Shown in pieces: positions 21,367 through 32,524 of a DNA stretch of 64,000 bases. Position numbers and translations under genes: made by a program. Each line of letters starts with the position of its first letter. Positions within the stretch are counted from its first letter, which is position 1. The notes beneath the pieces are model-generated. The model worked only from the letters and a program-made list of their open reading frames with translations, ran no database searches and had not been told where the DNA came from. The stretch is taken from assembly GCA_014529385.2 (NCBI GenBank), contig CM043960.1, positions 38,477,281 through 38,541,280 of the forward strand, written 5' to 3'. The stretch comes from Adiantum capillus-veneris (lineage: Eukaryota; Streptophyta; Polypodiopsida; Polypodiales; Pteridaceae).

Positions 21367-24136
21367 ATGCCTCGTGTAAAGGCCACGGCTAGGAGGGCAA
21401 TAGGTGAATCTTTGAATGCTCAAGCAAGAAGACGCCGATATGAGACGCACAGAGGTGTACTGCAAGAGCTGCGCAAGATAGAATGACATGTTCAACCTGC
21501 TATTCCACGTCTCCCTTTCCAGCGAGTAGTGCGGGAGATTTGCGAGTAGTGGAGAGTTGGCATGCGATGGGCCAACAGTGCACTACTTTGCCTTCAAGAA
21601 ATTGCAGAAGACTACCTTGTTGAATTATTCAGCGATGGATGTATCTTGGCTGCCGATGCACACTGCGTTACTATCATGCCGCGGGATTTTGATACTCTTT
21701 GGAGGCTGCATTTCCGCTACAATGGGCTGCTTCAGCCAGTGCCTATCCGGGATGGTAGAACCATGGATATTCTCAACATCCCCCCTCTCCATCCTCGTGC
21801 ACGACAGATAGAGCCGTCTAGGATTGAAAGAAACAGCAGAAGGACCCGATCATGGGTCGAGAGAAACGACATAGGTGGGCAGGCTCAGATAGCCGCAGAG
21901 GGGCATGAGCAAGCCAGAGTGGACCCAAGGGAGTCATGGAAGAAACAGAGACAGTTATCAAGGAGCCACCTAGACACCAAAATGAGCAAGTGATGGAGGA
22001 TCCGCAGCCAGTAAGGGATGATGAGGGGCAAGAGCAGGCCAGGGTGGACCCTGAGGCATCTATGGAGGAATCAATATTGAAGGAAAATGATCCGGAGCCT
22101 GTGCACGTTAGGGAGGACCCTACGGCTGTTAGGGAGGAGCCTGAGGTAGCCAGGCAGCCAACTCAAGAAAGGCAAGGGCAAGGCTCTGCATCACAAGGGC
22201 CATCCAACGTATCAGATGAGTCAATTATTTTAGAGAAAATCAATGAAGAGAATGAAGAGGAGTTGAGAGTTCTGTTGAGCTCAGCGCCTCTGCATGCACA
22301 TATACTACTGCCTGGAAGGTCAGAGGAGGCCTGCATTTTCAACCTCGATCATCAAGACTTTCTGTGCATGTGCAGTTTCACCAACTCCAACGCAACGAAT
22401 GAGGTCATCAATGTTGCTTTATGGTAATTCTCATGCTCTTTAAAAAGTCACGTTTGGTTCATTAAATGGGTCTCTACCGAGACATGGGTCAATACCAAGC
22501 GAAACAGTGGCTTATGGAATTGGATAGTGGTACTACTTGCTCGGTATTGACCCATGTCGTTGCGGCAGTCGTCAAGTTTTTCTTTATAATGGCTCACTAC
22601 CGTTAAGACATGGGTCAATACCAAGCGAATCAGTGGCGGATGGAATTCGATAGCTGCCCCACTCGCTCGGTATTGACTCATGGGTTTGTGGCAGTGACAG
22701 CCCGCTGAAATACCTCAAGTCTAATCTCTGCCATTTATTCATGTTAGCCACGCTGTCTCGCTTTTGCCCCCTGAGGTTCAAGACAAAGTATACGTAATAG
22801 ATCCACTGATATCGCCTTATCTGCCCGGGGCAGTCACTTATCAAAAGACCCCTATATCACGTGCGTTCAAGAGGTAATTAATAATATCCCAATATACATA
22901 CTATACTTACACTGTGAGACTATTTAAAAAACCCCTGCCCACCTCTATATGTATACATTTTTATACATTTTGGTCTTTTAATAATCCTCTCCGGTTAACT
23001 CACGTGATATCATACACATTCTAAAAAGTGATCGCCCCGAGCTTATCTGCAAAACAACTCAGTTTCCTTTTTGAGTCTGATGAACTGGTTTAGCAGAGTC
23101 AACTTTGATCTAGCGCGCTTTTTGGTCACTGAATACAATCAATCGTGAGTTTTTTCTTGCCTTGTAAAAACCATGTTTCATTTAGAATCTTTCTCCTCAT
23201 CTTTGATGGTGTCTTTGTAGTGATCATTGGAGTCTGATGTTATTTGACATGGAAGCTAAGATTGTTTATTACGCAAACTCCAAGCAAAGCAGGGCGTTTC
23301 ACGGTCGTGTAAAAACGTAAGGCCCATTTGGATACATTTGGAAAGCAGCGTCTCTTTGTAATGTGTTGCTGACTCAAGTGGTTATGTATGTAGTACCGCG
23401 AAAAAACTTGTATGCTGTGTAGAGCATGTTTTGTTAGAACATGATCTAGGAAATACTGTTCGGCACGAACAAGTAATCGTGCCCACGCAGAATGATGACT
23501 ATAGCTGTGGCTGGCAAACCTGTTTGAATGCCCTGTTGCTCCTCAGTCAAATTATGGATGTACCGAACGTAAGTAATCGTGCTGTTTCATTTTTTGATGC
23601 AATGTTTGTATGAAGCAACAAATGTCTGTATCATGCTTCTACAGGAACTTCAATTACATAACTACACCCCCAATGATGTGTGACATTTTTCTGTAATGGC
23701 CATCCATCATATTATAATCTCGGTAAATAGACGCACAAGAGAAGAAGCGGCGAGAGCTGAGGAGTTCGAAGAGGCTCGCATTAACAAAATGACGCAACAC
23801 CACAATCAGACTCAAGAAGAAGTTCAAAATATGCAAGAAGCAATAAATCAATATTATGCGGATGCCGCAGAAGTAGAGGAATGGGCTACATGTTGACGGC
23901 AAGAGCAAGAACAGAGGGAAGCTTCACAGGTGCAAGAAGCATGGGAAGCCATGGAAGAGGCCCATGATTTCGATCGACGCGAAAGGATGCCCGAGACCAG
24001 CGTCCCCAGAGGCAAAAGTAGCAGCAACCGGAGCAGAGGGCAGGGGAGCAACCGGAGCAAAGGGCAAGGGACGAGTGGCACAAACCGGGGGAGAGGACAG
24101 GGGACAAGTGGCAGAAACTGGGGGAGAGGACAGTAG
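21367..24136 (+). pseudogene. histone H3-fold fused to Ulp1/SENP-like protease
   Basis: ATG at 21367 gives MPRVKATARR, like the H3 tail MARTKQTARK. The H3 core follows: ELRKIE, stop, IPRLPFQRVVREICE (H3: IRKLPFQRLVREIAQ), stop, WANSALLCLQEIAEDYLVEL, then DAHCVTIMPRD (H3: HAKRVTIMPKD). An acidic linker with two EQARVDP..SMEE units leads to the protease: FNLDHQDFLCMC, NEVINVAL (cf. NDEVINFYL), NWFSRVNFDLARFL, DHWSLMLFD, VYYANS, PTQNDDYSCGW. His, Gln and Cys of the C48 set are present. The Asp, 17 residues after His, is Asn. Introns include 22424-22700, one ending 23220, and one from 23570. The tail is coiled-coil then RG-rich. Damage: TGA at 21484, TAG at 21547, and a frame change near 21930. 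The protease part was probably a SUMO/ubiquitin-like peptidase in the nucleus. Confidence 0.8.
22470..22684. repeat. hairpin pair inside the intron of the H3-Ulp1 gene
   Basis: Two units of GACATGGGTCAATACCAAGC ... GCTCGGTATTGACCCATG, each a long inverted repeat with a loop of about 40 bases. They fall wholly within the intron between the acidic linker/protease start and the next protease exon. The arm core matches the other hairpin clusters. Confidence 0.85.
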
Positions 24137-24199
24137 CAGGGAAAGGGAGCAATTTACTTGTATAAATCTTGACAGAAACAACACAATATGTAAAGTTTT

Positions 24200-24262
24200 G
24201 AAACAATCAAAATGTACATTTTTGAAACATTGTTTGAAACATTGTTTGAAACATTGTTTGAC
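24200..24262. repeat. 14-bp repeat in the 3' region
   Basis: GAAACATTGTTT recurs three times in tandem at 14-base spacing, just after the RG-rich tail exon of the H3-Ulp1 gene. Probably part of its 3' untranslated region. Confidence 0.7.
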
Positions 24263-24844
24263 CGCCACAAATTGTCTCTGCATTAGTCATTTTGAAGAGT
24301 ACATCATGGTTTGCATGGCATCAAAGCTCTTTGCGTGCACAAGGTATGTGACTAGCTTCTGGTGGAAGCAATTAAGTGAAGTGTATTTGTTAGTGACTCC
24401 TTGCACAATGTTGTTTTCTCCTTGCGTCTTGAAATTTGAAAAGAAGAAAAAGTTAGATTCTGTCTTAATGTATTAAAGACAATCAAAATTCATCGATTTA
24501 GTAAGCACCTTTCTATTGTTGAGACTGAATGCATACAATTTCGGCAAAAGTGGAAGTTCTTCACATGTAAGATCTACCCTGAGCTGTGCAAGAGTTGTGC
24601 TTGACATTGTCTCCATCACAGTAAGTAGGCTGTCTCGAAAGTAGAGCTCCATTGATAAAGGTTTGTTCTCGAGGCTATTCTTGATCTTGGTCAAGTGGAA
24701 TAAGCTGCCCGCTAAGAAGATGATATCTAATATAGTAAAACGATACTAAGAAATTTTGAGAGCTTATAATGAACTTGCAAATTATAGACTTCTTTTGGAA
24801 AATACAGATTTTGTTCTGTGATTGTTTCCTATCCCAATTATCAT

Positions 24845-25575
24845 CTAAAAGTCCAAACAGCTCTCAGACTTGCAAATGAACATTGTTGCGGTACTTCTTA
24901 TTTTCTCATCAAAGAAAAAATCTACAAACACTTCAAGAGGCATAAATAGTGCGAGCCGAACTATTTTTGTGGCAATTGAATACTTGAGGGACTTTTGTAT
25001 ATCCTGAAACAACTTATTCCTAAAGCTTTCACTAGTTTGCGAAGCTGGCAAGGACCAACCCTTGTTGTCAAAGGATGGAAGTGACAAAGGAGCTACACGA
25101 ACCCAACCAATGGAAGTTCTTGGTTCCACATATGACATATCATAAAAGAAAATTCCATTATCTGCAAGTTCCTTGTGCTATCTTCCTCGGTACATTTGCT
25201 CACCAATGAACGCATGGAAAGCATCAAAAATCCCAACTATGCTCTCAACTGGTTGCCAATCTGTCCTATTCGATGGATAAATATATGAAACATACCAAAG
25301 ATGATATCCACCACTTAACCTTCGAATATAATCATGCACTAAGCGAGATACTGAAAATAGCTTACAGTTGGGTCGATGCCTTGGAACACTTGGAGGAGAT
25401 GTTTGCAACCTTAAGTCTGCATGCTGGAAAGCATGTTGTATGAGTACCTCTTTTACCCGCTTGCTTTGTGCACACACTTTAAACTCTTTAACTTGTCCCT
25501 TGAAAGCCTCCACGAAATCATTGCGTTGCCTCCTCTTCCTCCTCCTAGTTTGCAGTAGAACCCAACTTCCGATAG
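24845..25575 (-). pseudogene. unrecognised gene with basic N-terminus, module 1
   Basis: A minus frame of about 240 residues, broken only by a TAG at 25178. It begins with a basic cluster (TRRRKRRQRNDF), possibly a nuclear localisation signal. It continues EAFKGQVKEFKVCAQSKRV, HDYIRRLSGGYHLWYVSYIY, GIFDAFHAFIGEQMYRGR, stop, HKELADNGIFFYDMSYVEPR, and ends at 24845. CAG in place of the stop would give one continuous product. Composition is convincingly protein-like. I do not recognise the family. It converges on the H3-Ulp1 gene. Confidence 0.5.
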
Positions 25576-25829
25576 TTATTCAAGATGGTATCCATGCTTG
25601 ATCGTCTGTAGTATAATTGTTAAAAATGCTAACAGAGTCAATGGTAGTGCTAGGCCTTCAAGAAGTAGACATGGTGTGTAGTAGAATATACAGAAAGGTT
25701 AGCACAAATATGAAAAAGGGAAGAAGTTTTGAGAGGGAAGTAGAGCTACTCAAAGTCATATTTGGGCGGGAACAAAGATACTAGATAGAGTCTTCAATGA
25801 AAGTTCTGAAATTCCTCGGTACAGAGTTA

Positions 25830-26265
25830 GTACGACTTATGAAATTTATTCCTTGAAAGCGTGAAATTGTGCAATTTGATGAACAAAAATAATATTTCCT
25901 CCATTTTTTTAAAAGACCTTGACTCCAAAATGTCAATTTTCAACACAACATTAGCCTCTTCCTCATTGGTCGAGCGCCACTCTCTCTCTAGAACTGAAAG
26001 GCCCAAAAGTGAGTCCAACTTTCTCCTAATGGCTCTCCACAAAGCCACGGTAACATGGTTTATGTCTCTTGATGTGTTTGGGTTTATCTTTTGACTTCAG
26101 AGTGTTCACAGGACACCAACAATATGGACTTGCAAAGGGGGAAGTGCGATCAATGAATTCCTTGTAACTAGATGGGAGACTAAGGTGGTCAACCACCAAG
26201 GAGATAGAATCAAGTGCTCTATAGTTTCTGAGAATGTGGTTTCCACATACCATATAGCAAAGCAA
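25830..26265 (-). pseudogene. possible coding remnant
   Basis: Overlapping minus frames read ALDSISLVVDHLSLPSSYKE, SPYCWCPVNTLKSKDKPKH and then LSVLEREWRSTNEEEANVV. They could be consecutive parts of one decayed gene upstream of the 24845-25575 gene, or chance. No motif is recognised. Confidence 0.25.
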
Positions 26266-26580
26266 AGCTTGTCGATGGTCTTTCCCTATAGAAGATGGAA
26301 GCTAACGATGGGAGAATGGGAGGCACTAGACTCAGATGTTGCTGCTAGAGAGTCAATTGAGTTGCAAATATGTCTCTACAATGATGAATTGGATGACATT
26401 GCAGTGAATAACAATTGGCACCTCAGTCACCTTCAAGAGTATCTTAATCTCAAATATACCTTGCCCAAGCAATATCTCTTTGGAACCAGTGAAAAGGTTG
26501 TTTGCTCCAAAAAAGAGAATATTTTTCTATGTGAAAACATGCTGTTTTTGCAATGTATTTTTGTAAAATCTTGTAACTGA
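26130..26580 (+). CDS. unrecognised ORF at the right edge of module 1
   Basis: A plus frame open from about 26100 reads SAINEFLVTRWETKVVNHQG, then YRRWKLTMGEWEALDSDVAA, ICLYNDELDDIAVNNNWHLS and LQEYLNLKYTLPKQYLF. Tryptophan and charged-residue content looks coding. The ORF has no clear ATG start and the 3' part becomes low-complexity. No family is recognised; it overlaps the minus frame above, so at most one of the two is real. Confidence 0.3.
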
Positions 26581-26599
26581 CATGGATTTTGGTCCCATT

Positions 26600-28420
26600 A
26601 ATACATACGGTGTTTTGAATCTCATCTCTATGCATACTTGTTTATTCTCAACTTGTTCAATTTTTTGATTGAAATATGCAATTTCTTTGATGTGGAGCAC
26701 AAATGTTTTCAATATTGGTGTCTTTCAATATTTTGTCGCATGATTTTGTTTAAAATTATAGTTTTGAGTTATTTTGACGTTAATTTTAAGTGCTTTTTAA
26801 AAAGTGACCCTTGGTATATAAGTGACTCTCTAGGATTTAGACTCCATTTCTTACATCCACAAAACTAGTTCATTTTAATCTTTAATCAAAGAAGACCTTA
26901 ATAAGTACAACGAGTTTCTTGAGAGTTTAAGGTTTTGTATCGACATACGTTTCAAGTTAACCCCAACTTTGAAGAATCCCATTTTGGGTCCCTTCGCATC
27001 ATTTTTCATCCATGGGGTATCTACATGGAAGCGATGGGATTTTTATGTTCAAGCAACACGGTCACGACATCTGTGAAGCTATCCCTTACTCCCCCCTTTG
27101 AATTTGCAAAAAAAACTTGAAAGTAAGATAATTTGAAATGAACAATGCATATGATTTCTATAATGAGTTTTTGCTTTGGTGTGATCTATGTGTGGTGAAC
27201 ACAAAACTTTGGAATGCACCAACTTGCAATCTTGAGACAAATAGTCAAGGAAATTCCTTGAGTGCTTATGCAAGAGTGAAACCCTTCCATGCATGGTAGT
27301 GTAAGAGTGAAAATGCAACATTCCTAAGAGTGGACATGCTAGTGTAGTGAAAAATGCTCATGCAATAGTGTATGAATGATTAACAAATTCTTCTTTAAGA
27401 AGGGATTTAGGCATAGCTTTGCTACCGTGGAGAGGATTAATTATGTAGCTAGAAGAGGCTTATGGTTTTGGGACTTTCCAATTGATAAGAGGGAGAGGGA
27501 TAATGTTAATTAGAAGGAGATTCCTACTTTCAAGGAAAAACTCCTTTGATTAAGATAGAGCTACCCTTCAAAACTTAATTCTCCTTGAGAGAATTAGTAT
27601 CAACTTTATTGGTATCACTTAAACAAATCTTACACACATGCTCTTTTTCTCTTTGAAAGAAGAAAAATCATATTTCTTAAATTTTAAGAAGAGCTTGTGA
27701 ACCTTTCATAAGAGAATTCTTTTTAGAGTAAATTATAATGCCACTTTGAATAGAATGGTTAATTCCAAAAAAATCAATACTTAATTGCCCGTGATTATGT
27801 GATAATTATCTTATGCATCTTAAAAATAGAAAAAGATATTTTTGGTGGGGTTTAAAGATACGTATAGATATTTATAATCACCATTCAACATACATTCTAT
27901 ATAAGTATGATCTCCAGTCACCTATGGTTAAAGAGAGTGCTTTCTACTCTCTCTATGCCATATTAGTCTGGTAATCTAGAGAAGTTGGAACAACGGAACT
28001 TGAAATAACATCGGGGTTAGTTGTTAGCAACATGGTTAGTTATGATTAGTAATGAACCATAATTAGAGGAAAACAACAAAATTAAGTAGCTATTTCTTCC
28101 TCCAAAGCAAAAGGCTTGCTTATGGAAAAATGAGAGCTTAAGCATAAATTTATGTAAGCAAGAAAATAAATCACTTTCAAGAAAATGTAATAGCATAAAT
28201 AAAACAAGAAAACATAACCTTAGTGTGTGTATGGTTTAGTCTTCTCCTTGCTTTGGATGTAGTCGGCTCTTCACTTTGCTTGAAGACCCCCAATTTGGCT
28301 ACTTGGAATGAGAGAATGGTAAGAAAAAGGGGATTCAGGCTATGTAAATCTTGAGAATTAGGAGAGAGGAGAGGGAGAGGGTAGTGTGAAGAAGAAGATC
28401 AAGTTTTTGACAAACTTGAT
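26600..28420. other. AT-rich spacer
   Basis: Short ORFs on both strands lack motifs. I see no tandem repeat or LTR end here. Confidence 0.5.
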
Positions 28421-28424
28421 TAAG

Positions 28425-28536
28425 GTTTTGGCCATGGTTTCTCTTGGAGAGAGTGTATGTGTGTGTGAGAGAGGTTTGTTGGCTATGGCTTTCTCAAGTT
28501 TATTCTCATGTTTTGGCCATGGCTTCTCTTGGAGAG

Positions 28537-28572
<36 letters not shown>

Positions 28573-28625
28573 GGTTTGGCTATGGCTTTCTCAAGCTTAC
28601 TCTCAAGTTTGCACCTTGGCAAAAT
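28425..28625. repeat. about 90-bp tandem duplication carrying a (GT)n tract
   Basis: TTTTGGCCATGG(T/C)TTCTCTTGG occurs at about 28424 and again at about 28512, each followed by a GTGTGT run and then GGCTATGGCTTTCTCAAG. The GT run is short in the first copy and long (about 18 units) in the second. Confidence 0.85.
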
Positions 28626-28759
28626 GAAGGAGAGAAGTGAAAAATGAGAAGAGAAGCCCTCTTTTTATGCACATTTTTGATAAGTGCTTTCACTTATCTT
28701 TATAGCTTATCTTTCTTATCTTGATAACTTATCTTTCTTTGATAAATTATCTTGATAAC

Positions 28760-28842
28760 TTATCTCACTTATCAAAACTTTCTCAACAAGTTACTTACTC
28801 ACCTATATCAAAACTTTCTCAACAAGTTACTTACTCACCTTA
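28760..28842. repeat. about 40-bp tandem duplication
   Basis: ATCAAAACTTTCTCAACAAG followed by TTACTTACTCACCT is present twice in direct succession. Confidence 0.9.
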
Positions 28843-29089
28843 TCCTTATCTTCTCCTTTTCGACTTTATCTTTTTATTTTTCCTTTTCCCTTATCTTATC
28901 TTGTCCTTTATGCTAATTTTTCTCAAAATGAAAAGCTAATTTCTCATGCATTGGTTATGTCCATGTTCCCATGGCATAAGCCAAAATTGTCTCATGAGTA
29001 TACTTTGGTGCTTAAATTGAACCCGAATTTTTCTCGAACATTTTTTTTCTTTCTATATTTTTTTCTTTTTCATCTTTTAAGTTGGTGGA

Positions 29090-29930
29090 TTAGATGTGTT
29101 GGCCTTGCGTAAGGGCTAGGAGAAGGCCCTTACAGACATCCACAATCTTTTGTGTATCCTCTAAAGTATGTGCTAGAAGCAATACATCAGCCACATGCAA
29201 CAAAAGCATGATTACCGCATTGCAAATAGTGACCTCTGCAATGCCCTAATTGTGCATAAAGTCAAGTACCATTTGTTCCAATTTATCAATGCATAGACCA
29301 AAGAGAGTTAATGGCAATGAAAATCCTTGTTTAGCCCCAATAGTGCTTGCAATTTTTTTTAAAAATTCGTCTTCCCATGTGCAATTGACACATCACCTTC
29401 TCAGAGATTCCAGAAACCGCAAGCATAAACTCACTTGACACTTGGAGTTCTTCCATCCTTCTCCACAGATTGTTATGTGGAATCATATCAAAGGATTTCT
29501 TAAACTCCACAAAGCAACAATACAATCGCTTTCCTTTCAACCGACTTTCCTCCATGAGAACACGAACAGTGACCAGATGATCAATGGTGCTATAGCATTG
29601 ACAAAAACCCGCTTGTCCTTTTTCACTCTTACCATTATCTTCAGTCTTATCACTCAATTTAATCTCCACACCCAAACAACTTTTCCATAAGAGACCCAAT
29701 CATTATAGTCCGGTAGCTACTTACATTCTCTGCATCCCCTCCTTTATGCAAAGTCTTGACCCAATTAGTACTCCAATCATAAGGCATACCATGCTGAAGT
29801 GCAAGGTTGAACATATCACACATCCACTCATGTGTAAAATTTCTCATCCATTTAATCATTTTCAGGTTAATACCTTGAAGATCTCCTGCTTTGCAAAGTG
29901 GCCAACTTCTCAAGCCCATCGCATACATCC
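29090..29930 (-). pseudogene. LINE reverse transcriptase remnant
   Basis: Shows WSTNWVKTLHKGGD and SSYRTIMIGSLMEKLFG, then GQAGFCQCYSTIDHLVTVRV, LYCCFVEFKKSFDMIPHNNL and KQGFSLPLTLFGLCIDKLEQ. The catalytic box reads LLLHVADVLLLAHT where LLYADDVVLLAHT is expected, so the first catalytic Asp is Ala and the enzyme is inactive. Confidence 0.85.
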
Positions 29931-30389
29931 TCTATAGTAAACAAAAGAGGGAATACATGAGAGTGAACCATAAATTGGCATTTTTGCAGCATTTGGTTGC
30001 TCATATAGCTGCCTACAATGTGTGTACATATCCACAAGAATTAAATTACCAAAAATCTTCATCCACTTGTCCCTCAAGTTTCTCTAACATCTTTCACATG
30101 CACGTGCCTTTTCTTGGACTTGAAAAAATTGATGCTTTACTTTCCTTCTTCTCCTCTTCTTTTGAATTAATTCCTTGTATGTATGAAAATGACTTTGATA
30201 GTTATCTTTGGCCATATTTGCATCAAACTTTATCGAAATCTTTCGAGCATCTTGACATTCTTTATCAAACCACCTTTTGCGTGATCTATCTTTGTTGATA
30301 CCATGGGTGTGCTTTATGGAAAAGCATTCTTTGGCACAAGAATAAATAATTTTCTTGAAAGTTTCCCATTTAGTTTCCAATGATGTGTC

Positions 30390-31330
30390 ATATTGAAGCT
30401 TGGTCATCCATAACTTTGCTTAACCATTTCAATAGACATAGGTGCCTGTTTGAAACCCATACATAGTGAAAACTTCTCTTTCCTTTGGATGAGATTATCA
30501 TGCTTAGTTGTTTCTCCACATGCAAGGTCAATGCATAATGTTTGATGATTTGATTTTGGGGTCCATTGGCCAAGTGTAGAACTCTTTATACATGATGGAT
30601 TTGGAGAGTAGCATATAGTAAATCCCCCTATCCCCATTATGTTTTCTACATGTAAATACATGAATATCACTCCACAAAGATACACCATTGGCAATGAGTA
30701 TCCCTATGCTATTACACATGTGTAAAAGCTACTTTATATAGTGATCCAACACTTTCTCATTCATTGAAGTATGATCATACAAGTGAGATTCCTTCAACTC
30801 CCTTGAAATGTATGGCATATCAAATTGTTCAGTATCATGTTGCAATGTTTTTGTACGAGCATTCATATCCCCAAAGACAATAACATCACCTTTGCCTTTA
30901 AAATAAGCAATATCCTCCTTTAAATAGAAAAATGGTTGATCTCTATCCATGCAAGCATGAAAGGGGGAATCATGATGACAAATGTAGAAATCGGCTACAA
31001 AAATGGGTGCTCTTTTTGTTGTCATGATTTTCAGCCATACATAATTTTTGTGCTTATTATATTTCACAACTGATACAAAATCTTTCAATCCTTTCTTAAG
31101 CATATATGCTACCCCTCCTTACCCTCTTTGTTGCTTGAGATTCTTTGACCACATCAATTGACCACATCAATGAATGTACATTGTAATCCTCCAACCTCGT
31201 TAATCCTTTGGCTATCATGCTCCCAAGTTTCAACAAGAAGTACAACATTGGCTTTGTTTTTTAGTTCATCAATACCAACCCCCACATTCCATTGGTATCC
31301 ATTGAAATTCCAAAATCATATTGTAATTCA
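30390..31330 (-). pseudogene. LINE endonuclease region
   Basis: Starts NFNGYQWNVGVGIDELKNK with VVLLVETWEHD (the N/E residues of APE endonucleases), continues KNYVWLKIMTTKRAPIFVAD and HACMDRDQPFFYLKEDIAYF, and has the catalytic-type motif VIVFGDMNART. The linker KRWFDKECQDARK follows at about 30270. Several frame changes separate these pieces. Confidence 0.8.
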
Positions 31331-31389
31331 ATTGTAGCTAGGCCTCATAGGAGGTCACACATTCATATTTCCTTGACGTACTTGCTCCT

Positions 31390-32250
31390 TGGGCACATTT
31401 TCTTCATAAGATATCTCCTTTTTTCTCTTATTCCTCTCCTCATTTCCCTTGCGAATCATATTTTGTAGCTTAATAGTGTGATCTTCACATGCAAAAAAAC
31501 ATTATCCCTCAAATAGATCCAACAATTATCAAGGATAATCTTTCGTTTGGTCTCATCTAGCATGGTAGATACAATTGTCCATTCTCATGAGCGACGATCT
31601 CCTTAGTTACCCACTCTATGTACTCCGTAAACCATGACTCCTCACATACCAAATTGGGTTTTGAAGAAATATTTGATAACAATTTCAAGAGAGGGAGGTG
31701 TCTCTAACTTCTCTTTGGAAATTCCACAAATAACAATGTTCTTGGAACTTCACTCCCGTTCCTTCAACTCCTCTGTATGCACTTTCTTGGCATTCTTTGT
31801 TTGAGCCATAGATAACATGAGGGAGGAATTAGGAACCATATTGCTACAACATACATCAGCCCAATACTTTTTTGTGCATACATTTTTCATGTCGCATACA
31901 TCCCGGCTCATGGGGTCAAATTTCTCCTCTTTCATTACATGTTCATGATCTACTTTGCTCATGCACTCCTTCAAAGAATTCAGGTCCACAAGAGAGCGCG
32001 TTTATATTGCTTAACTTCCTCTTTAAGTTGCATCAATGGTGTTGTTTGCATCTCAAGTGTCCTCTTCAGATTCTCATTCTCAACCACAAGAACCCTTAGC
32101 ATGACATTCTCCATTGCAAGCGCTTGGAAGTCTTCAACTTATTTATTTACAGTCTCTTGCAACAATACCAAGTATGTCATGATCATGGTTTCCACTGTGG
32201 TTGGTTGAGTGGTTGTGTTCTCCACACTTAGGAGATTTTGTATTGTTTTC
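31390..32250 (-). pseudogene. LINE ORF1 remnant
   Basis: The minus frame reads FQALAMENVMLRVLVVENEN and LKEEVKQYKRAL (coiled coil). After a frame change comes SLKECMSKVDHEHVMKEEKF, then RSSKNIVICGISKEKLETP and a region with RVGN and ILDNCWIYLRDN. Coiled coil plus an RRM-like nucleic-acid-binding part is the usual ORF1 layout. An in-frame TAA interrupts QETVNK/VEDFQALAM. Confidence 0.55.
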
Positions 32251-32432
32251 TACAATGGTTGTGGATTTTGTTGAAGAACAGTAGCCCTTGCATAACTTTG
32301 ATTTTAAAAAAAAATATCAATGCATAGAGGGCATTTTTCTCTTTGATTGAGGCTATAGATCACCCAAATCAGATTTTGGATGAAGAAGTGATGATAAAAA
32401 AGAGTGACCTAATGTCTACTAGGTCAAAAACG

Positions 32433-32436
<4 letters not shown>

Positions 32437-32521
<85 letters not shown>
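32437..32521. repeat. (AG)n microsatellite
   Basis: About 42 uninterrupted GA units. Flanking sequence differs from the tract at 5729, so this is an independent expansion. Confidence 0.98.
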
Positions 32522-32524
32522 CAT

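Larger units (their letters stand above)
29090..32260 (-). mobile_element. LINE (non-LTR retrotransposon), decayed
   Basis: Minus-strand element. From high to low coordinates there is an ORF1-like coiled-coil protein (32250-31390), an APE-type endonuclease (31330-30390) and a reverse transcriptase (30100-29090). Each part is split by stops and frameshifts. The upstream end lies close to the (AG)n tract at 32437. No target-site duplication was resolved. Confidence 0.88.

Noticed and set aside
22448-22844. Minus-strand ORFs over the intronic hairpins
   Set aside because: They mirror the inverted repeats and lack any motif.
23654-24283. Minus-strand ORFs across the end of the H3-Ulp1 gene
   Set aside because: They are shadows of the RG-rich coding tail; leucine/proline runs are the complement of RG codons.
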